Positions 1 through 7,963 of a stretch of 43,554 nucleotides of DNA are shown in pieces. The stretch's first letter is position 1; each line of letters starts with the position of its first letter. The translations under genes were made by a program, and so were the position numbers. The DNA comes from Gordonia sp. (in: high G+C Gram-positive bacteria) (GTDB lineage: Bacteria; Actinomycetota; Actinomycetes; Mycobacteriales; Mycobacteriaceae). The notes under the pieces are model-generated. The model was not told the origin of the DNA. It did no database searches and was given only the letters and a program-made list of their open reading frames with translations. The DNA is taken from contig NZ_JAAYXO010000069.1 in NCBI RefSeq assembly GCF_012515855.1, forward strand, positions 1-43,554. Direction: 5' to 3'.

Positions 1-1455
1 ACCCACGAGCGTGCGGGCGTCCGCCGCAAGCTCGACATTCGACAGACGCGGTTCCACCGGCCGGGCAGCTGGATCATCGCGGTGCTGGCACCGTTGGCGT
101 TGACCGGGGTGCTGAGTCTGATCGGTCCGCTGATCGGGTTCGGCAGTCAGACCGCGCTCTTCTTCGTGGTGGTGCTGGCGGTCGCGATGCTCGGCGGCGT
201 GGTGCCCGCCGCGCTGTCCGCGGTGATGGCGGGGCTGCTGCTGAACTTCTTCTTCGCATCGCCGCGGTTCACCTTCACGATCGCCGAAGTCGACAACATG
301 ATCACCATCGTCGTCATGCTGATCATCGCGGTAGCCGTTGCGGCGCTGGTCGATTCGGCGACTGTTCGGCGCCGGGAAGCGCAGCGGGCCGGCCGCGACG
401 CGGAGCTCCTGGCGCTGTTCTCCAGCGCGGTCCTCGACGGCGCAGGTGTGGGAGGCCTGCTGGAACGGGTCCGCGAGACCTACCAGCAGGGTGCGGTGGC
501 GGTGGTCCGGCACGACGATCGGCTCGAGACCGTTGTGCAGTCGGTGGGCGACCACCCGCCGGCGTCGGCGGCGGCCGCGGACACGGTCTGCCCGGCGGCG
601 GGCGGCGAGTACGAACTGCTGCTGCGCGGCCCCGAGGTCGGGGCCGCCGATCAGCGCGTGCTTGCCGCCGTCGCGAGCCAGGTGGCGGCCGCCGTCGAGC
701 GCGACCGGCTCGAAGCCGAGGCCGCCGAAGCCGATGAACTCGCCCGCACCGACGAGTTGCGCCGGGCGCTGCTGGCTGCGGTCAGCCACGACCTCCGCAC
801 GCCGCTCGCCGCCGCCAAGGCCGCGGCCTCGAGCCTGCGCAGTCCCGAGGTGACCTTCAACGCCGAAGACACCGCCGAACTGCTCGCCACCATCGAGGAG
901 TCGGTGGACCAGCTGTCGTCGCTGGTGGGGAACCTGCTGGATTCGTCGCGCCTCGCCGCCGGGGTGGTACGGCCGAACCTCACGCGCACCTACCTGGCCG
1001 AGGTGCTCCATCGGGCCGGCGCCGCCGCAGGGCCGCGCCCGGACGGTCGGCCGGAGATCGAGGTCCACCTGGCGTGCGACTGGGCTCTCACCGACGCAGG
1101 CCTGCTGGAGCGTGCGCTGGCCAATCTGATCGACAACGCCGTGCGCCACGGCGGCGGACCGGTCGAAGTGCGGACCGATCTGATCCCGGCCGACGAGACC
1201 GGCGTCGCGCAATGCCGGATCCGGGTGATCGACCGCGGGCCGGGGATTCCGGCCGCCGAACGGTCGCGGGTGTTCGTCCCGTTCCACCAGTACGGTGATC
1301 AGCATCGGCAGGCGTCGGGCGTCGGCCTGGGCTTGTCGGTGGCGAGCGGGTTCGTCTCGGCGATCGGTGGCACGCTGGCGGCCGAACAGACGCCGGGCGG
1401 CGGGACCACGATGACGATCCGGTTGCCCGCGGTGGAGTCGGAGGGGAGGCAGTGA
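1..1455 (+). CDS. kdpD: Sensor histidine kinase KdpD, C-terminal part (5' truncated by window edge)
   Basis: The frame is open from base 1, so this is the 3' part of a longer gene. KdpD is the membrane sensor kinase that, with KdpE, induces the high-affinity K+ ATPase KdpFABC. Visible parts in order: closely spaced hydrophobic helices (about residues 23-115 of the fragment, the DUF4118 four-helix block with the typical NFFFASPRFTFTI stretch), a GAF-like linker, a HisKA H-box (AVSHDLRTPLAAAK), an N-box (LANLIDNAVRHG) and G-boxes (DRGPGIP, GVGLGLSVASGF). The N-terminal KdpD/Usp sensor domains lie outside the window. The stop overlaps the kdpE start (TGATG), so the two are translationally coupled. 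Assignment is firm because of the domain set and the KdpE neighbour. Confidence 0.95.
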   Translation, partial: THERAGVRRKLDIRQTRFHRPGSWIIAVLAPLALTGVLSLIGPLIGFGSQTALFFVVVLAVAMLGGVVPAALSAVMAGLLLNFFFASPRFTFTIAEVDNMITIVVMLIIAVAVAALVDSATVRRREAQRAGRDAELLALFSSAVLDGAGVGGLLERVRETYQQGAVAVVRHDDRLETVVQSVGDHPPASAAAADTVCPAAGGEYELLLRGPEVGAADQRVLAAVASQVAAAVERDRLEAEAAEADELARTDELRRALLAAVSHDLRTPLAAAKAAASSLRSPEVTFNAEDTAELLATIEESVDQLSSLVGNLLDSSRLAAGVVRPNLTRTYLAEVLHRAGAAAGPRPDGRPEIEVHLACDWALTDAGLLERALANLIDNAVRHGGGPVEVRTDLIPADETGVAQCRIRVIDRGPGIPAAERSRVFVPFHQYGDQHRQASGVGLGLSVASGFVSAIGGTLAAEQTPGGGTTMTIRLPAVESEGRQ

Positions 1456-2147
1456 TGTCCGAGCACGGACATGTCCTGGTGGTCGACGACGAACCGCAGC
1501 TGCTGCGCGCCCTGCGAATCAATCTGCGCGCCAGAGGATTCGAAGTCACCACCGCGGCCACCGGGGCCGCCGCGCTGGAAGCCGCGAGCCGCCGGCTGCC
1601 CGACGTCGTCGTCCTGGACCTCGGTCTCCCCGACATGGACGGCTTCACCGTGCTCGACGGTCTCCGGGGGTGGACGGCGGTCCCGGTGATCGTGTTGTCG
1701 GCGCGCACCGACGCTGCCGACAAGGTGCAGGCGCTCGACGCCGGCGCCGACGACTACGTCACGAAGCCCTTCGGGATGGAGGAGTTCCTGGCCCGGCTCC
1801 GAGCCGCGATTCGTCGAGGCAGCGCGTCCGCCGGGCCACCGGAGAATCCGGTCGTCACGGCGGGATCGCTCGAAGTGGATCTCGTCGGCAAACGAGTGCT
1901 GCGGGACGGTCGGCCGGTGCGGCTGACCCCGACCGAGTGGGCGGTGCTGGAACTGCTGGTGCGCGCCGAGCCGAATCTGGTGGGGCAGCGCGAGATCCTG
2001 ACGGCCGTGTGGGGTCCGACGTACGTGACTCAGACCAACTATCTGCGCGTCTACCTGGCCGCGCTGCGCCGCAAGCTCGAGGACGACCCGGCGCACCCGC
2101 GACACCTGATGACCGAGGCGGGCATGGGGTATCGATTCGTCCGGTGA
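1455..2147 (+). CDS. kdpE: Response regulator KdpE (OmpR/PhoB family)
   Basis: This is the transcriptional activator partner of KdpD. The receiver domain (about residues 1-115) shows the acidic pair in VLVVDDE, the phospho-acceptor Asp in VVLDLGLPDMDG, the Ser/Thr switch in VIVLSAR and the Lys in YVTKPF. A C-terminal winged helix follows, with LTPTEWAVLELL, a recognition-helix region and the terminal hairpin GMGYRFV. About 230 residues is normal for the family. The ATG at 1455 overlaps the kdpD stop by one base and has a purine-rich GGGGAGG site 5 nt upstream. A GTG at 1452 in the same frame is an alternative start. No kdpFABC genes lie downstream here, so the transporter should be upstream of the window. 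Confidence 0.95.
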   Translation: MSEHGHVLVVDDEPQLLRALRINLRARGFEVTTAATGAAALEAASRRLPDVVVLDLGLPDMDGFTVLDGLRGWTAVPVIVLSARTDAADKVQALDAGADDYVTKPFGMEEFLARLRAAIRRGSASAGPPENPVVTAGSLEVDLVGKRVLRDGRPVRLTPTEWAVLELLVRAEPNLVGQREILTAVWGPTYVTQTNYLRVYLAALRRKLEDDPAHPRHLMTEAGMGYRFVR

Positions 2148-2166
2148 GCGGGATGCCCGGCTGCAG

Positions 2167-2172
2167 TACGCT
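2167..2172 (+). promoter_or_regulatory. Extended TANNNT -10 box for a leaderless start
   Basis: TACGCT lies exactly 7 nt before the ATG at 2180. There is no Shine-Dalgarno sequence before that ATG. This spacing puts the transcription start on or next to the start codon, the arrangement of leaderless actinobacterial mRNAs. Inferred from spacing only. Confidence 0.5.
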
Positions 2173-2179
2173 CGGCCCC

Positions 2180-2557
2180 ATGACCGCAACTGTCGCTGAC
2201 ATCGCCGACGCCCAGTACGTCATGCTGACCACCTACAAGCGCGACGGCACCCCGGTGTCGTCGCCCCTGTGGGCCGCCCGCGACGGCGACACCATGCTCC
2301 TGTGGACGGTCACCGACTCCTGGAAGGTCAAGCGGCTCCGCCGCAACAACCAGGTGCTGGTCCAAGCGTGCAACACGAGCGGTTCCAAGACCACCGGACC
2401 GCAGGTCGCGGGCCTGGGCGAGGTGGTCGACCGGACGGTCGCGGTTGACGCGATCAACCGCAAGTACGGCCTGGTGGGCCGCTTCACGACCTTCGGCTCC
2501 CGCCTCCGCCGCGGCACCGACGGCACGATCGGAATCCGCGTCCGCGACGTCGTGTAG
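2180..2557 (+). CDS. PPOX-class F420-dependent oxidoreductase (Rv2061c-like)
   Basis: A protein of 125 residues forming a single split-barrel flavin/deazaflavin-binding domain. The N-terminal half carries YVMLTTYKRDGTPVSSPLW and WTVTDSWKVKRL, typical of the small actinobacterial F420-binding PPOX family that includes M. tuberculosis Rv2061c. Such proteins bind F420 and reduce or bind small cofactors or substrates; the substrate here is unknown. The start at 2180 is supported by family length and the -10 box just upstream. It stands alone, 32 bp after kdpE. In M. tuberculosis the Rv2061c gene sits next to cobN; here it is 24 kb away from cobN. Confidence 0.85.
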   Translation: MTATVADIADAQYVMLTTYKRDGTPVSSPLWAARDGDTMLLWTVTDSWKVKRLRRNNQVLVQACNTSGSKTTGPQVAGLGEVVDRTVAVDAINRKYGLVGRFTTFGSRLRRGTDGTIGIRVRDVV

Positions 2558-2575
2558 GGGTGCGAGTTTCCCACG

Positions 2576-2902
2576 GTGATCGAGTGCGGCCCGGGAGCGG
2601 AGCGAGCGTGTCGTGTATCGAGATCGGTGTGAGGGCGGCTGGTGATCTCGATACTCGCTGGTGCCTCGCTGCGCTCGGGACCGGCGAACTCGATCAGCTT
2701 GAGGTGGGTGCGGCTGGGAACAGGACTCTCCCAGGGTGATCGCGTGCGGCCCGGTGATCTCGATACTCGCTGGTGCCTCGCTGCGCTCGGGACCGGCGAA
2801 CTCGATCAGCCTGGGGTGGGTGGCTGGAAGCGGGACTCTCCCACGGTGATCGAGTGCGACCCGGGAGCGGAGCGAGCGTGTCGTGTATCGAGATCGGCGT
2901 GA
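2576..2902. repeat. Cluster of dispersed palindromic repeat arms between convergent genes
   Basis: The 369-bp gap between the stops at 2557 and 2927 is filled by repeat arms. A left arm starting GGTGATCGAGTGCG and ending TGTATCGAGATCGG occurs at about 2576-2628 and again at about 2845-2898. A right arm GGTGATCTCGATACTCGCTG...GCGAACTCGATCAG occurs at about 2642-2698 and 2753-2810. Left and right arms are imperfect reverse complements, so each L-R pair can fold into a long hairpin. No protein-coding signal is seen in the gap. It is a G-to-A sequence variant (GATCGAGT instead of GGTCGAGT) of the elements at 33031, 34579, 34769 and 43023. Confidence 0.85.
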
Positions 2903-2926
2903 GAGCGAGTCCGGCGGCGTTCCCGC

Positions 2927-4129
2927 CTACGACAGCAGAGCCAATGCCGTTCGGACATATGCCTGGGCGGCGGTCACCAGTTCGGACAGTTCGACGGACT
3001 CGTCGGGCTGGTGGGCCTGGCCGTTGATGTCGCCGGGGCCCATCACGATGGTCGGGATGCCGAGGGCGTTGCTGGTCCAGCCGCCGTCGCAGGCCGCCGA
3101 CCAGCCGCCGACGCGGGTCTCGGCGCCTGAATCGCGGACCGCCTGAGCGGTCTCGGTCACCAGCGGGTGGCCCTCGGCGGTCGCGAACCCCGGCAGGTAC
3201 ATGGTGGGGGTCACGACTACCTCGATGCCGTCACCGTCGATGCCGGCGGCGCGGATCTGCCCCGCCAGGCGCAGACCGATCTCGTTGACGTCCTCACCCG
3301 GCATCAGCCGGCGGTCGACGCCCATGTGGCAGTTCGGTGCGACCACCGAGATGCCCTGGCCGCCTTCGATGGTCCCGACATTCCACGTCCCGTAGCCGAG
3401 CAGTGGATCGGGATCGGCGGCCATGCGTCGTTGGTCGTCGTCGATCAGCGCGATCACCTTGGCCGCGGCCTCGATGGCGCTCGCGCCGTCGCTCGGTCGG
3501 CCGGAATGGGCGGCGCGCCCGGCCACGTCGATGTCGAAGTACGACGCCCCGCGACACCCGCGCACCACCTCGAGGCGGGTCGGCTCGGCGACGATGCAGC
3601 CCAGGTACTCGCCGGGCGGGGGATTGTTGATCAGGTGGCGGACGCCGACGCCGTGCTCTTCTTCGTCGACCGTCACGACCAGCCGGATCGGGCCGGAGAC
3701 GGCGACGCCCTGGTCGACGGCACGACCCACCGCGACCATCGCCTCGACCGCGGCGGCGATGCCGCCCTTCATGTCGCTGGTGCCGCGGCCGATGACCAGG
3801 TCACCGTCGCGTCGCGGAATGAAGGGGTCGCCGGTCCAACCGGGGCCGGGCGGGACCACATCGGAGTGACCCAGGAACATCAGACCGGGCCCGGTGGCAT
3901 CGCCGTTGACGGTCGCGATCAGGTTCGGTCGTCCGGGGGCGGCTTCGGAGATCTCCACCTCGAAGCCCGCATCGCGACAGGCCTGCGCCAGCACCGCGAC
4001 TGCTTCCTCTTCTGTGCCACCGGGATTCACGCTCGGAGCGGCGACCAGCGAACAGGTGAGCGCCTCGATTCGGGCTGCGTCGACGGAGGCGACGACCGCG
4101 TCGATGTGCTTGCGCGGGCGGGTGTTCAT
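2927..4129 (-). CDS. M20 family metallopeptidase / ArgE-DapE-type deacylase
   Basis: A 400-residue dizinc hydrolase of the ArgE/DapE/ACY1/CPG2 family. Metal-site motifs are visible: GHSDVVPPG (His88, Asp90), GRGTSDMKGG (bridging Asp119), DEEE (catalytic/metal Glu near 156), AEPT (181-184) and a late His in GQAHQPDES. The central dimerisation insert begins near GRAAHSGRP. The family hydrolyses acyl or peptide bonds of small substrates such as N-succinyl-diaminopimelate, acetylornithine or carboxylated amino acids; sequence alone does not fix the substrate. The ATG at 4129 has AAGGAG 9 nt upstream. It is a monocistronic minus-strand gene, convergent with the F420 protein gene and divergent from the gene at 4199. 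Confidence 0.88.
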   Translation of the reverse strand: MNTRPRKHIDAVVASVDAARIEALTCSLVAAPSVNPGGTEEEAVAVLAQACRDAGFEVEISEAAPGRPNLIATVNGDATGPGLMFLGHSDVVPPGPGWTGDPFIPRRDGDLVIGRGTSDMKGGIAAAVEAMVAVGRAVDQGVAVSGPIRLVVTVDEEEHGVGVRHLINNPPPGEYLGCIVAEPTRLEVVRGCRGASYFDIDVAGRAAHSGRPSDGASAIEAAAKVIALIDDDQRRMAADPDPLLGYGTWNVGTIEGGQGISVVAPNCHMGVDRRLMPGEDVNEIGLRLAGQIRAAGIDGDGIEVVVTPTMYLPGFATAEGHPLVTETAQAVRDSGAETRVGGWSAACDGGWTSNALGIPTIVMGPGDINGQAHQPDESVELSELVTAAQAYVRTALALLS

Positions 4130-4185
4130 CGCCAGGTCTCCTTCTAAAGCTTCGAGTCGTCGGGCGCACAGAGAGGCCTCGATAG

Positions 4186-4191
4186 TAGGCT
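4186..4191 (+). promoter_or_regulatory. -10 box TAGGCT for a leaderless start
   Basis: TAGGCT ends 7 nt before the ATG at 4199 (4 nt before the in-frame GTG at 4196). No Shine-Dalgarno sequence is present. The spacing supports leaderless translation from 4199. Confidence 0.5.
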
Positions 4192-4198
4192 ATGTGTG

Positions 4199-5116
4199 AT
4201 GGCCATTGTGTATTTCGTGATTGCGGTGCTCGCGCTGGTAGGCGCGGGCGCTCTGTTGTGGCTGGACCGGAACCGGTCGCAACAGGTGCACCACCAGCGC
4301 GCTGTGTGGGGCGAGACGCATTCCTTCAAGTTCCGTGAGACCGACAGCAAGCTCCGCACCGTCTTCCGTCGTGCGGCGATGGATGCACCGGACCACGTCG
4401 AGGTGCGCGACGTCGCCTACGGCCTGTACGAGGGCGCGGAAGCAGTCGTCTTCGACCTCGAGGAGACGGCGACGATCGTCGCGGTGCGCCGCCCCGCGGC
4501 GTCGTCCGTGACCGTCGACCTGCGCTACGAGGACGTCCTGGCTCCCGCAGAGGAGGACGTCGATCTCCTCGGGGCGATGGGGTCACGCGTGATGTTCGCG
4601 AGCAACCTGGACGCCGCGCGTCGCATCTGCGACCGCCGGATGATCGCACTCGCCACCGAGACCCCGGCGTTCGTCGAGATCCTGTGGAACGAGGGCAACT
4701 GGGCGCTCGGCGCGATGCCGGTGACCACCGACGGCGACGATCTCGACGTCGCGCTCGACGCCGTCCGCCGGTTCGCGGACCTGCTGCGAGTGCTGCCCCC
4801 GGCCGTGGTCCCGCAGGACGCTCCGGACCCGCGTGATCCGCACGGCCCGACCAACGACGAGCTCGCCGACGAGAAGACCGAGTCGCTCCGCGACAAGGAG
4901 CGCCGCCGTCGTGCCGAGAGCACCGAGACGGTCGCCGCACCGGCGCTGCGGAAGCAATCACCGCTCGACGCCACCCCGCGCCCCAGCGAGCGTCCGGGAC
5001 CGCCGCGCATCGAGCCGATCCGCCGTCCCGCGCCACGCCCGGCAGGCCAGCCGCAGGGGCGCGAACGCTTTGCGCCGCCGGACCTGCCGTCGATGCGCGA
5101 TCCCCGCGAACGCTGA
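4199..5116 (+). CDS. Membrane-anchored conserved hypothetical (Rv0383c-like)
   Basis: About 305 residues. A single N-terminal hydrophobic helix (AIVYFVIAVLALVGAGALLWL) anchors the protein. A conserved mixed domain of roughly 190 residues follows, containing EVRDVAYGLYEGAEAVVFDL and EILWNEGNWALGAMP. A charged, Pro/Arg-rich C-terminal tail (from about residue 205) looks disordered. I recognise no catalytic motif. Position directly upstream of pyrE matches M. tuberculosis Rv0383c next to pyrE (Rv0382c), a conserved protein of unknown function. The ATG at 4199 is preferred over the GTG at 4196 from the position of the -10 box. The 48-bp gap to pyrE suggests co-transcription. Confidence 0.75.
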   Translation: MAIVYFVIAVLALVGAGALLWLDRNRSQQVHHQRAVWGETHSFKFRETDSKLRTVFRRAAMDAPDHVEVRDVAYGLYEGAEAVVFDLEETATIVAVRRPAASSVTVDLRYEDVLAPAEEDVDLLGAMGSRVMFASNLDAARRICDRRMIALATETPAFVEILWNEGNWALGAMPVTTDGDDLDVALDAVRRFADLLRVLPPAVVPQDAPDPRDPHGPTNDELADEKTESLRDKERRRRAESTETVAAPALRKQSPLDATPRPSERPGPPRIEPIRRPAPRPAGQPQGRERFAPPDLPSMRDPRER

Positions 5117-5164
5117 GAACTCGCCCCCTTCTCCTCTCGCTCTCCTCCTAGGAACTGGTGACCC

Positions 5165-5728
5165 ATGTCGTCCGATGCCGTCCCCGCACTCGACGCCGCC
5201 GACCGCGCGCGTCTGGCCGAACTCGTCACCGAGCTCGCCGTGGTCCACGGGACCGTGACCCTTTCGTCGGGCAAGGTCGCCGACTACTACGTCGACCTGC
5301 GTCGCGCCACGCTGCACTCCGAGGCGAGTCGCCTGATCGGCAAGCTGATGCGCCAGCTGACCGCGGACTGGGACTACGTCTCCGTCGGCGGCCTCACGCT
5401 CGGCGCCGACCCGGTCGCGACGTCGATCATGCACGCCGACGGTCGTCCGATCGACGCGTTCGTGGTCCGCAAGGCCGCCAAGGCTCACGGGATGCAGCGT
5501 CGGATCGAGGGGCCGGACATCGTCGGTCGTCGCGTGCTGGTGGTCGAAGACACGTCGACCACCGGAGCCTCTCCGTCGCAGGCAGTCGAGGCCGCCCGCG
5601 AGGTCGGAGCGGAGGTCGTGGGTGTCGCGACCGTCGTCGACCGCGCGACGGGTGCCGACGACGTCATCACCGCGCTCGGCGTGCCGTACCGCTCGCTCCT
5701 GAACTTGGCCGACCTCGGCCTTGCCTGA
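5165..5728 (+). CDS. pyrE: Orotate phosphoribosyltransferase
   Basis: Converts orotate and PRPP to orotidine 5'-phosphate in de novo pyrimidine synthesis. The 187-residue protein has the type I PRTase fold. Visible features are an N-terminal FSSGK-type hood motif (TLSSGKVADYYVDLR), the flexible-loop lysines (VRKAAKAHG) and the PRPP-binding loop VLVVEDTSTTGASPSQAV. The ATG at 5165 follows a weak AGGA about 12 nt upstream. The stop lies inside the start region of the downstream methyltransferase gene (8-bp overlap), so the two are translationally coupled. The order hypothetical-pyrE-SpoU matches the corresponding M. tuberculosis segment. Confidence 0.95.
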   Translation: MSSDAVPALDAADRARLAELVTELAVVHGTVTLSSGKVADYYVDLRRATLHSEASRLIGKLMRQLTADWDYVSVGGLTLGADPVATSIMHADGRPIDAFVVRKAAKAHGMQRRIEGPDIVGRRVLVVEDTSTTGASPSQAVEAAREVGAEVVGVATVVDRATGADDVITALGVPYRSLLNLADLGLA

Positions 5729-6452
5729 TCCTGCTGCGCCCGACCCCTCTGCGCCTGATTCTTCTGCGCCCGACTCTCGCGACGACGCCGAAGCCGCCGG
5801 ACCCACCGAATGGGTCACGGGCGTCGGGCCGGCCGTCGGTGTCGGGCCCTGGCTCGAGGAGAGTGAAGGGCCGCTGCCCGGCGACCCCCGCTACGACCGC
5901 CTGCTGCTCGCCGAAGGCGACCGCCGCAACGTCGTCGACGCCTATCGATACTGGACGCGCGAGGCGATCATCGCCGATCTCGACACGCGTCGGCACGACT
6001 TCCACGTGGCCATCGAGAACTGGGGTCACGACGCCAACATCGGGACCGTGGTCCGGACCGCCAACGCCTTCCTGGCCGCCGAGGTCCACATCGTCGGCCG
6101 CCGACGCTGGAACCGCCGCGGCGCGATGGTGACCGACCGCTACCAGCACCTCCGCCACCACGCGACGGTCGACGACCTGATGGCGTGGGCGCGCGAGGAA
6201 GGACTGACGGTGGTGGCTGTCGACAACACCCCGGGTTCCGTCGCGCTGGAGCGCACCCGGCTCCCGCGCCGCTGCCTGCTGGTGTTCGGTCAGGAGGGTC
6301 CGGGGGTCAGCGACGAGACGCAGGACCGCGCCGACCTCACCGTCTCCATCGCCCAGTTCGGCTCCACCCGCAGCATCAACGCGGGCGTCGCCGCGGGCAT
6401 CGTCATGCACACCTGGGTGGCGCAGCACGCCGACCTCGATCAGGCGTGGTGA
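5721..6452 (+). CDS. SpoU/TrmH-family RNA 2'-O-methyltransferase
   Basis: A SPOUT-fold methyltransferase of 243 residues, expected to 2'-O-methylate a tRNA or rRNA nucleotide. The three family motifs are present: NIGTVVRTANAF (motif 1, RNA/catalytic Arg), LVFGQEGPGVSDE (motif 2) and FGSTRSINAGVAAGIVMH (motif 3, trefoil-knot SAM site). The closest known context is M. tuberculosis Rv0380c near pyrE. An in-frame stop at 5700-5702 limits the start, and the only reasonable initiator is TTG at 5721, inside the last codons of pyrE. The first 20 residues are an Ala-Pro-Asp-Ser repeat with no folded-domain character. The RNA target is unknown. Confidence 0.88.
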   Translation: MPDPAAPDPSAPDSSAPDSRDDAEAAGPTEWVTGVGPAVGVGPWLEESEGPLPGDPRYDRLLLAEGDRRNVVDAYRYWTREAIIADLDTRRHDFHVAIENWGHDANIGTVVRTANAFLAAEVHIVGRRRWNRRGAMVTDRYQHLRHHATVDDLMAWAREEGLTVVAVDNTPGSVALERTRLPRRCLLVFGQEGPGVSDETQDRADLTVSIAQFGSTRSINAGVAAGIVMHTWVAQHADLDQAW

Positions 6453-6473
6453 ACGCGCAGCTCACCGGTGCGA

Positions 6474-7058
6474 CTACGCCGGTCGAGTGAGGGCGGGCCG
6501 GATCACCTGGTCGACGATCGTCTCCATCAACGTGCGGTCCACCGGACCGGACCGGACGGTGATCTGGTGGAAGACCATCGCGGGCAGCACGCAGGCCAGC
6601 ACCTCGGTGTCGACCTCGGCGGTCACTTCGCCCCGCGCCCTGGCTTGCGCGACGACCTGATCGAAGACCGCGTTTCCGGGATCGGCGACGGCCGCTCGGA
6701 CGGTCTCCCGCAACTCGGGATCCCTGGCCATGGCGGTGAGCAGACCTGCCACGACGGCATCGCGCCTGGTGTCGGCGGTATGCCAGGTCGAGGCCGACAT
6801 GAGCAGATCGGTGCGCAGGTCGCCGGTGTCCGGGACGGCCGCATCGGCGTGGAACAGTGCCACCGCGTCCGCCACCAGTTCGGTCTTTCCCGGCCACCGG
6901 CGATACAGGGTCGTCTTACCCGCGCCGCAATGGGAGGCGACCGCCTCGATGGTGAGGCGGTCGTAGCCGACCTCGGCGAGCAGGTCGAGCGTCGCGACGA
7001 GCAGTTGGCGTTCGCGATCGGCATCGCGAGGACGTCCGGACTTCGGAGGCGATGCCAC
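6474..7058 (-). CDS. TetR-family transcriptional regulator
   Basis: A 194-residue repressor-type protein. The N-terminal helix-turn-helix spans about residues 14-58 (LLVATLDLLAEVGYDRLTIEAV...GAGKTTLYRRWPGK), and a helical ligand-binding domain follows. The GTG at 7058 is preferred because AAGGGGGA lies 6-7 nt upstream. The longer open frame upstream runs across the operator and lacks an initiation signal. The gene is divergent from the GtrA-like gene, with a perfect 15-bp palindrome between them (7112-7126), the usual layout for autoregulation plus control of the neighbour. The ligand is not predictable. Confidence 0.85.
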   Translation of the reverse strand: MASPPKSGRPRDADRERQLLVATLDLLAEVGYDRLTIEAVASHCGAGKTTLYRRWPGKTELVADAVALFHADAAVPDTGDLRTDLLMSASTWHTADTRRDAVVAGLLTAMARDPELRETVRAAVADPGNAVFDQVVAQARARGEVTAEVDTEVLACVLPAMVFHQITVRSGPVDRTLMETIVDQVIRPALTRPA

Positions 7059-7111
7059 CGCTTTCCCCCTTCGGTTGGTGCACGGCCGGAGCCGATTCCG
7101 CATGTTTCGAT

Positions 7112-7126
7112 ACGATACCGTATCGT
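7112..7126. promoter_or_regulatory. Palindromic operator, probable TetR binding site
   Basis: The sequence ACGATACCGTATCGT has perfect 7-bp arms around one central base. It lies in the 104-bp gap between the divergent TetR and GtrA-like genes. The GATAC/GTATC half-sites resemble those bound by many TetR-family repressors. Binding by the adjacent regulator is inferred from position. Confidence 0.65.
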
Positions 7127-7162
7127 GTTGTAAGGCGGCCCGTAGAGAGAACGAGGAATCCC

Positions 7163-7963
7163 ATGCGGAGGCAAGGCGTTGACGATCGCGACGTTTCCGT
7201 CTCCGACGCTCTGATCGGCGCACAGTTTGTGTGTTTCGTCCTCGTCGGCGGGGCGAGCAACGTGGTGTACCTCCTCGCTTTCCTGGTGTTCGGCAGCTAC
7301 GGGACGTTCTCGGCCAACGCCGTCGGTGTCGTGCTCAGCACCGCGCTCGCCAACGAACTCCACCGGCGCCTTACCTTTCGAGCGGTCGAACGCGTGCACT
7401 GGTTGTCCGCGCAGTGGGAGGGCGGCGGACTGGCCGTGCTCGGATTGGTGGTGAGCACGGTGTCGCTGGCACTGCTCGACCTGTGGCTCCCGGCGGTCGA
7501 CGGCCTCGCCCAGGCGGCCGCGGTGATCGGCGTCAGCGGTGCTGTCGGCATCATGCGGTACGTCGGGCTCCGCAGCTGGGTCTTCGCGCCCGGCCGGAGA
7601 TCCGCGCCGGCGCCGCTGTCGAACGGGTTCACTTCTGCGGCACGCCACGCGAGTGCAGCATCGCCCCGATCACTCCCGTCTCCGACGTCTGTGTCGTCAG
7701 CGACGACCGCGCCAGTCGGACCACCGGCTGCGACGACGTCCGATAGCTCAACAGATCCTGACTCATCGCGATCCCGCCGTAGTGATGCCGCTGCATCAGT
7801 CGGAGGAACTCGTTCTCCGCGGCGACCCCGGTCAGCAGACCCAGCGACGCGACCTCGTCGGTTGTCGCCATGCCGGGCATCGGTGCGTCGGCTCCGTGGC
7901 CGTGCATCGAGTCGCCCGCTTCGCCGTAGCGGTGCATCCACGACATGGGTGAGTCGGACGTGA
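7163..7963 (+). CDS. GtrA-like membrane protein with antisense-overlapping tail
   Basis: The first 150 residues form a GtrA/DPMS_synth-type domain with four hydrophobic helices (QFVCFVLVGGASNVVYLLAF, FSANAVGVVLSTALANELHR, LAVLGLVVSTVSLALLDL, AAAVIGVSGAVGIMRYVGLR). GtrA proteins are small membrane proteins linked to translocation of lipid-linked sugars in cell-surface glycan assembly. The ATG at 7163 has GAGGAA 6 nt upstream. Members are usually about 120-170 residues, but no stop occurs here until 7963. The last ~113 codons are Ser/Arg/Pro-rich and lie antisense to the DUF305 gene. The tail is probably not a conserved domain; a lost stop codon or a sequencing error near 7620 could explain it. 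Confidence 0.72.
   Translation: MRRQGVDDRDVSVSDALIGAQFVCFVLVGGASNVVYLLAFLVFGSYGTFSANAVGVVLSTALANELHRRLTFRAVERVHWLSAQWEGGGLAVLGLVVSTVSLALLDLWLPAVDGLAQAAAVIGVSGAVGIMRYVGLRSWVFAPGRRSAPAPLSNGFTSAARHASAASPRSLPSPTSVSSATTAPVGPPAATTSDSSTDPDSSRSRRSDAAASVGGTRSPRRPRSADPATRPRRLSPCRASVRRLRGRASSRPLRRSGASTTWVSRT

Noticed and set aside
2558-2926. Short open frames in the repeat-filled gap
   Set aside because: They consist entirely of repeat arms, repeat the same peptide and lack ribosome-binding sites.
7059-7223. Longer N-terminus for the TetR protein starting at or beyond 7103
   Set aside because: It would cover the palindromic operator, adds a basic non-domain segment, and the GTG at 7058 has a good Shine-Dalgarno sequence.
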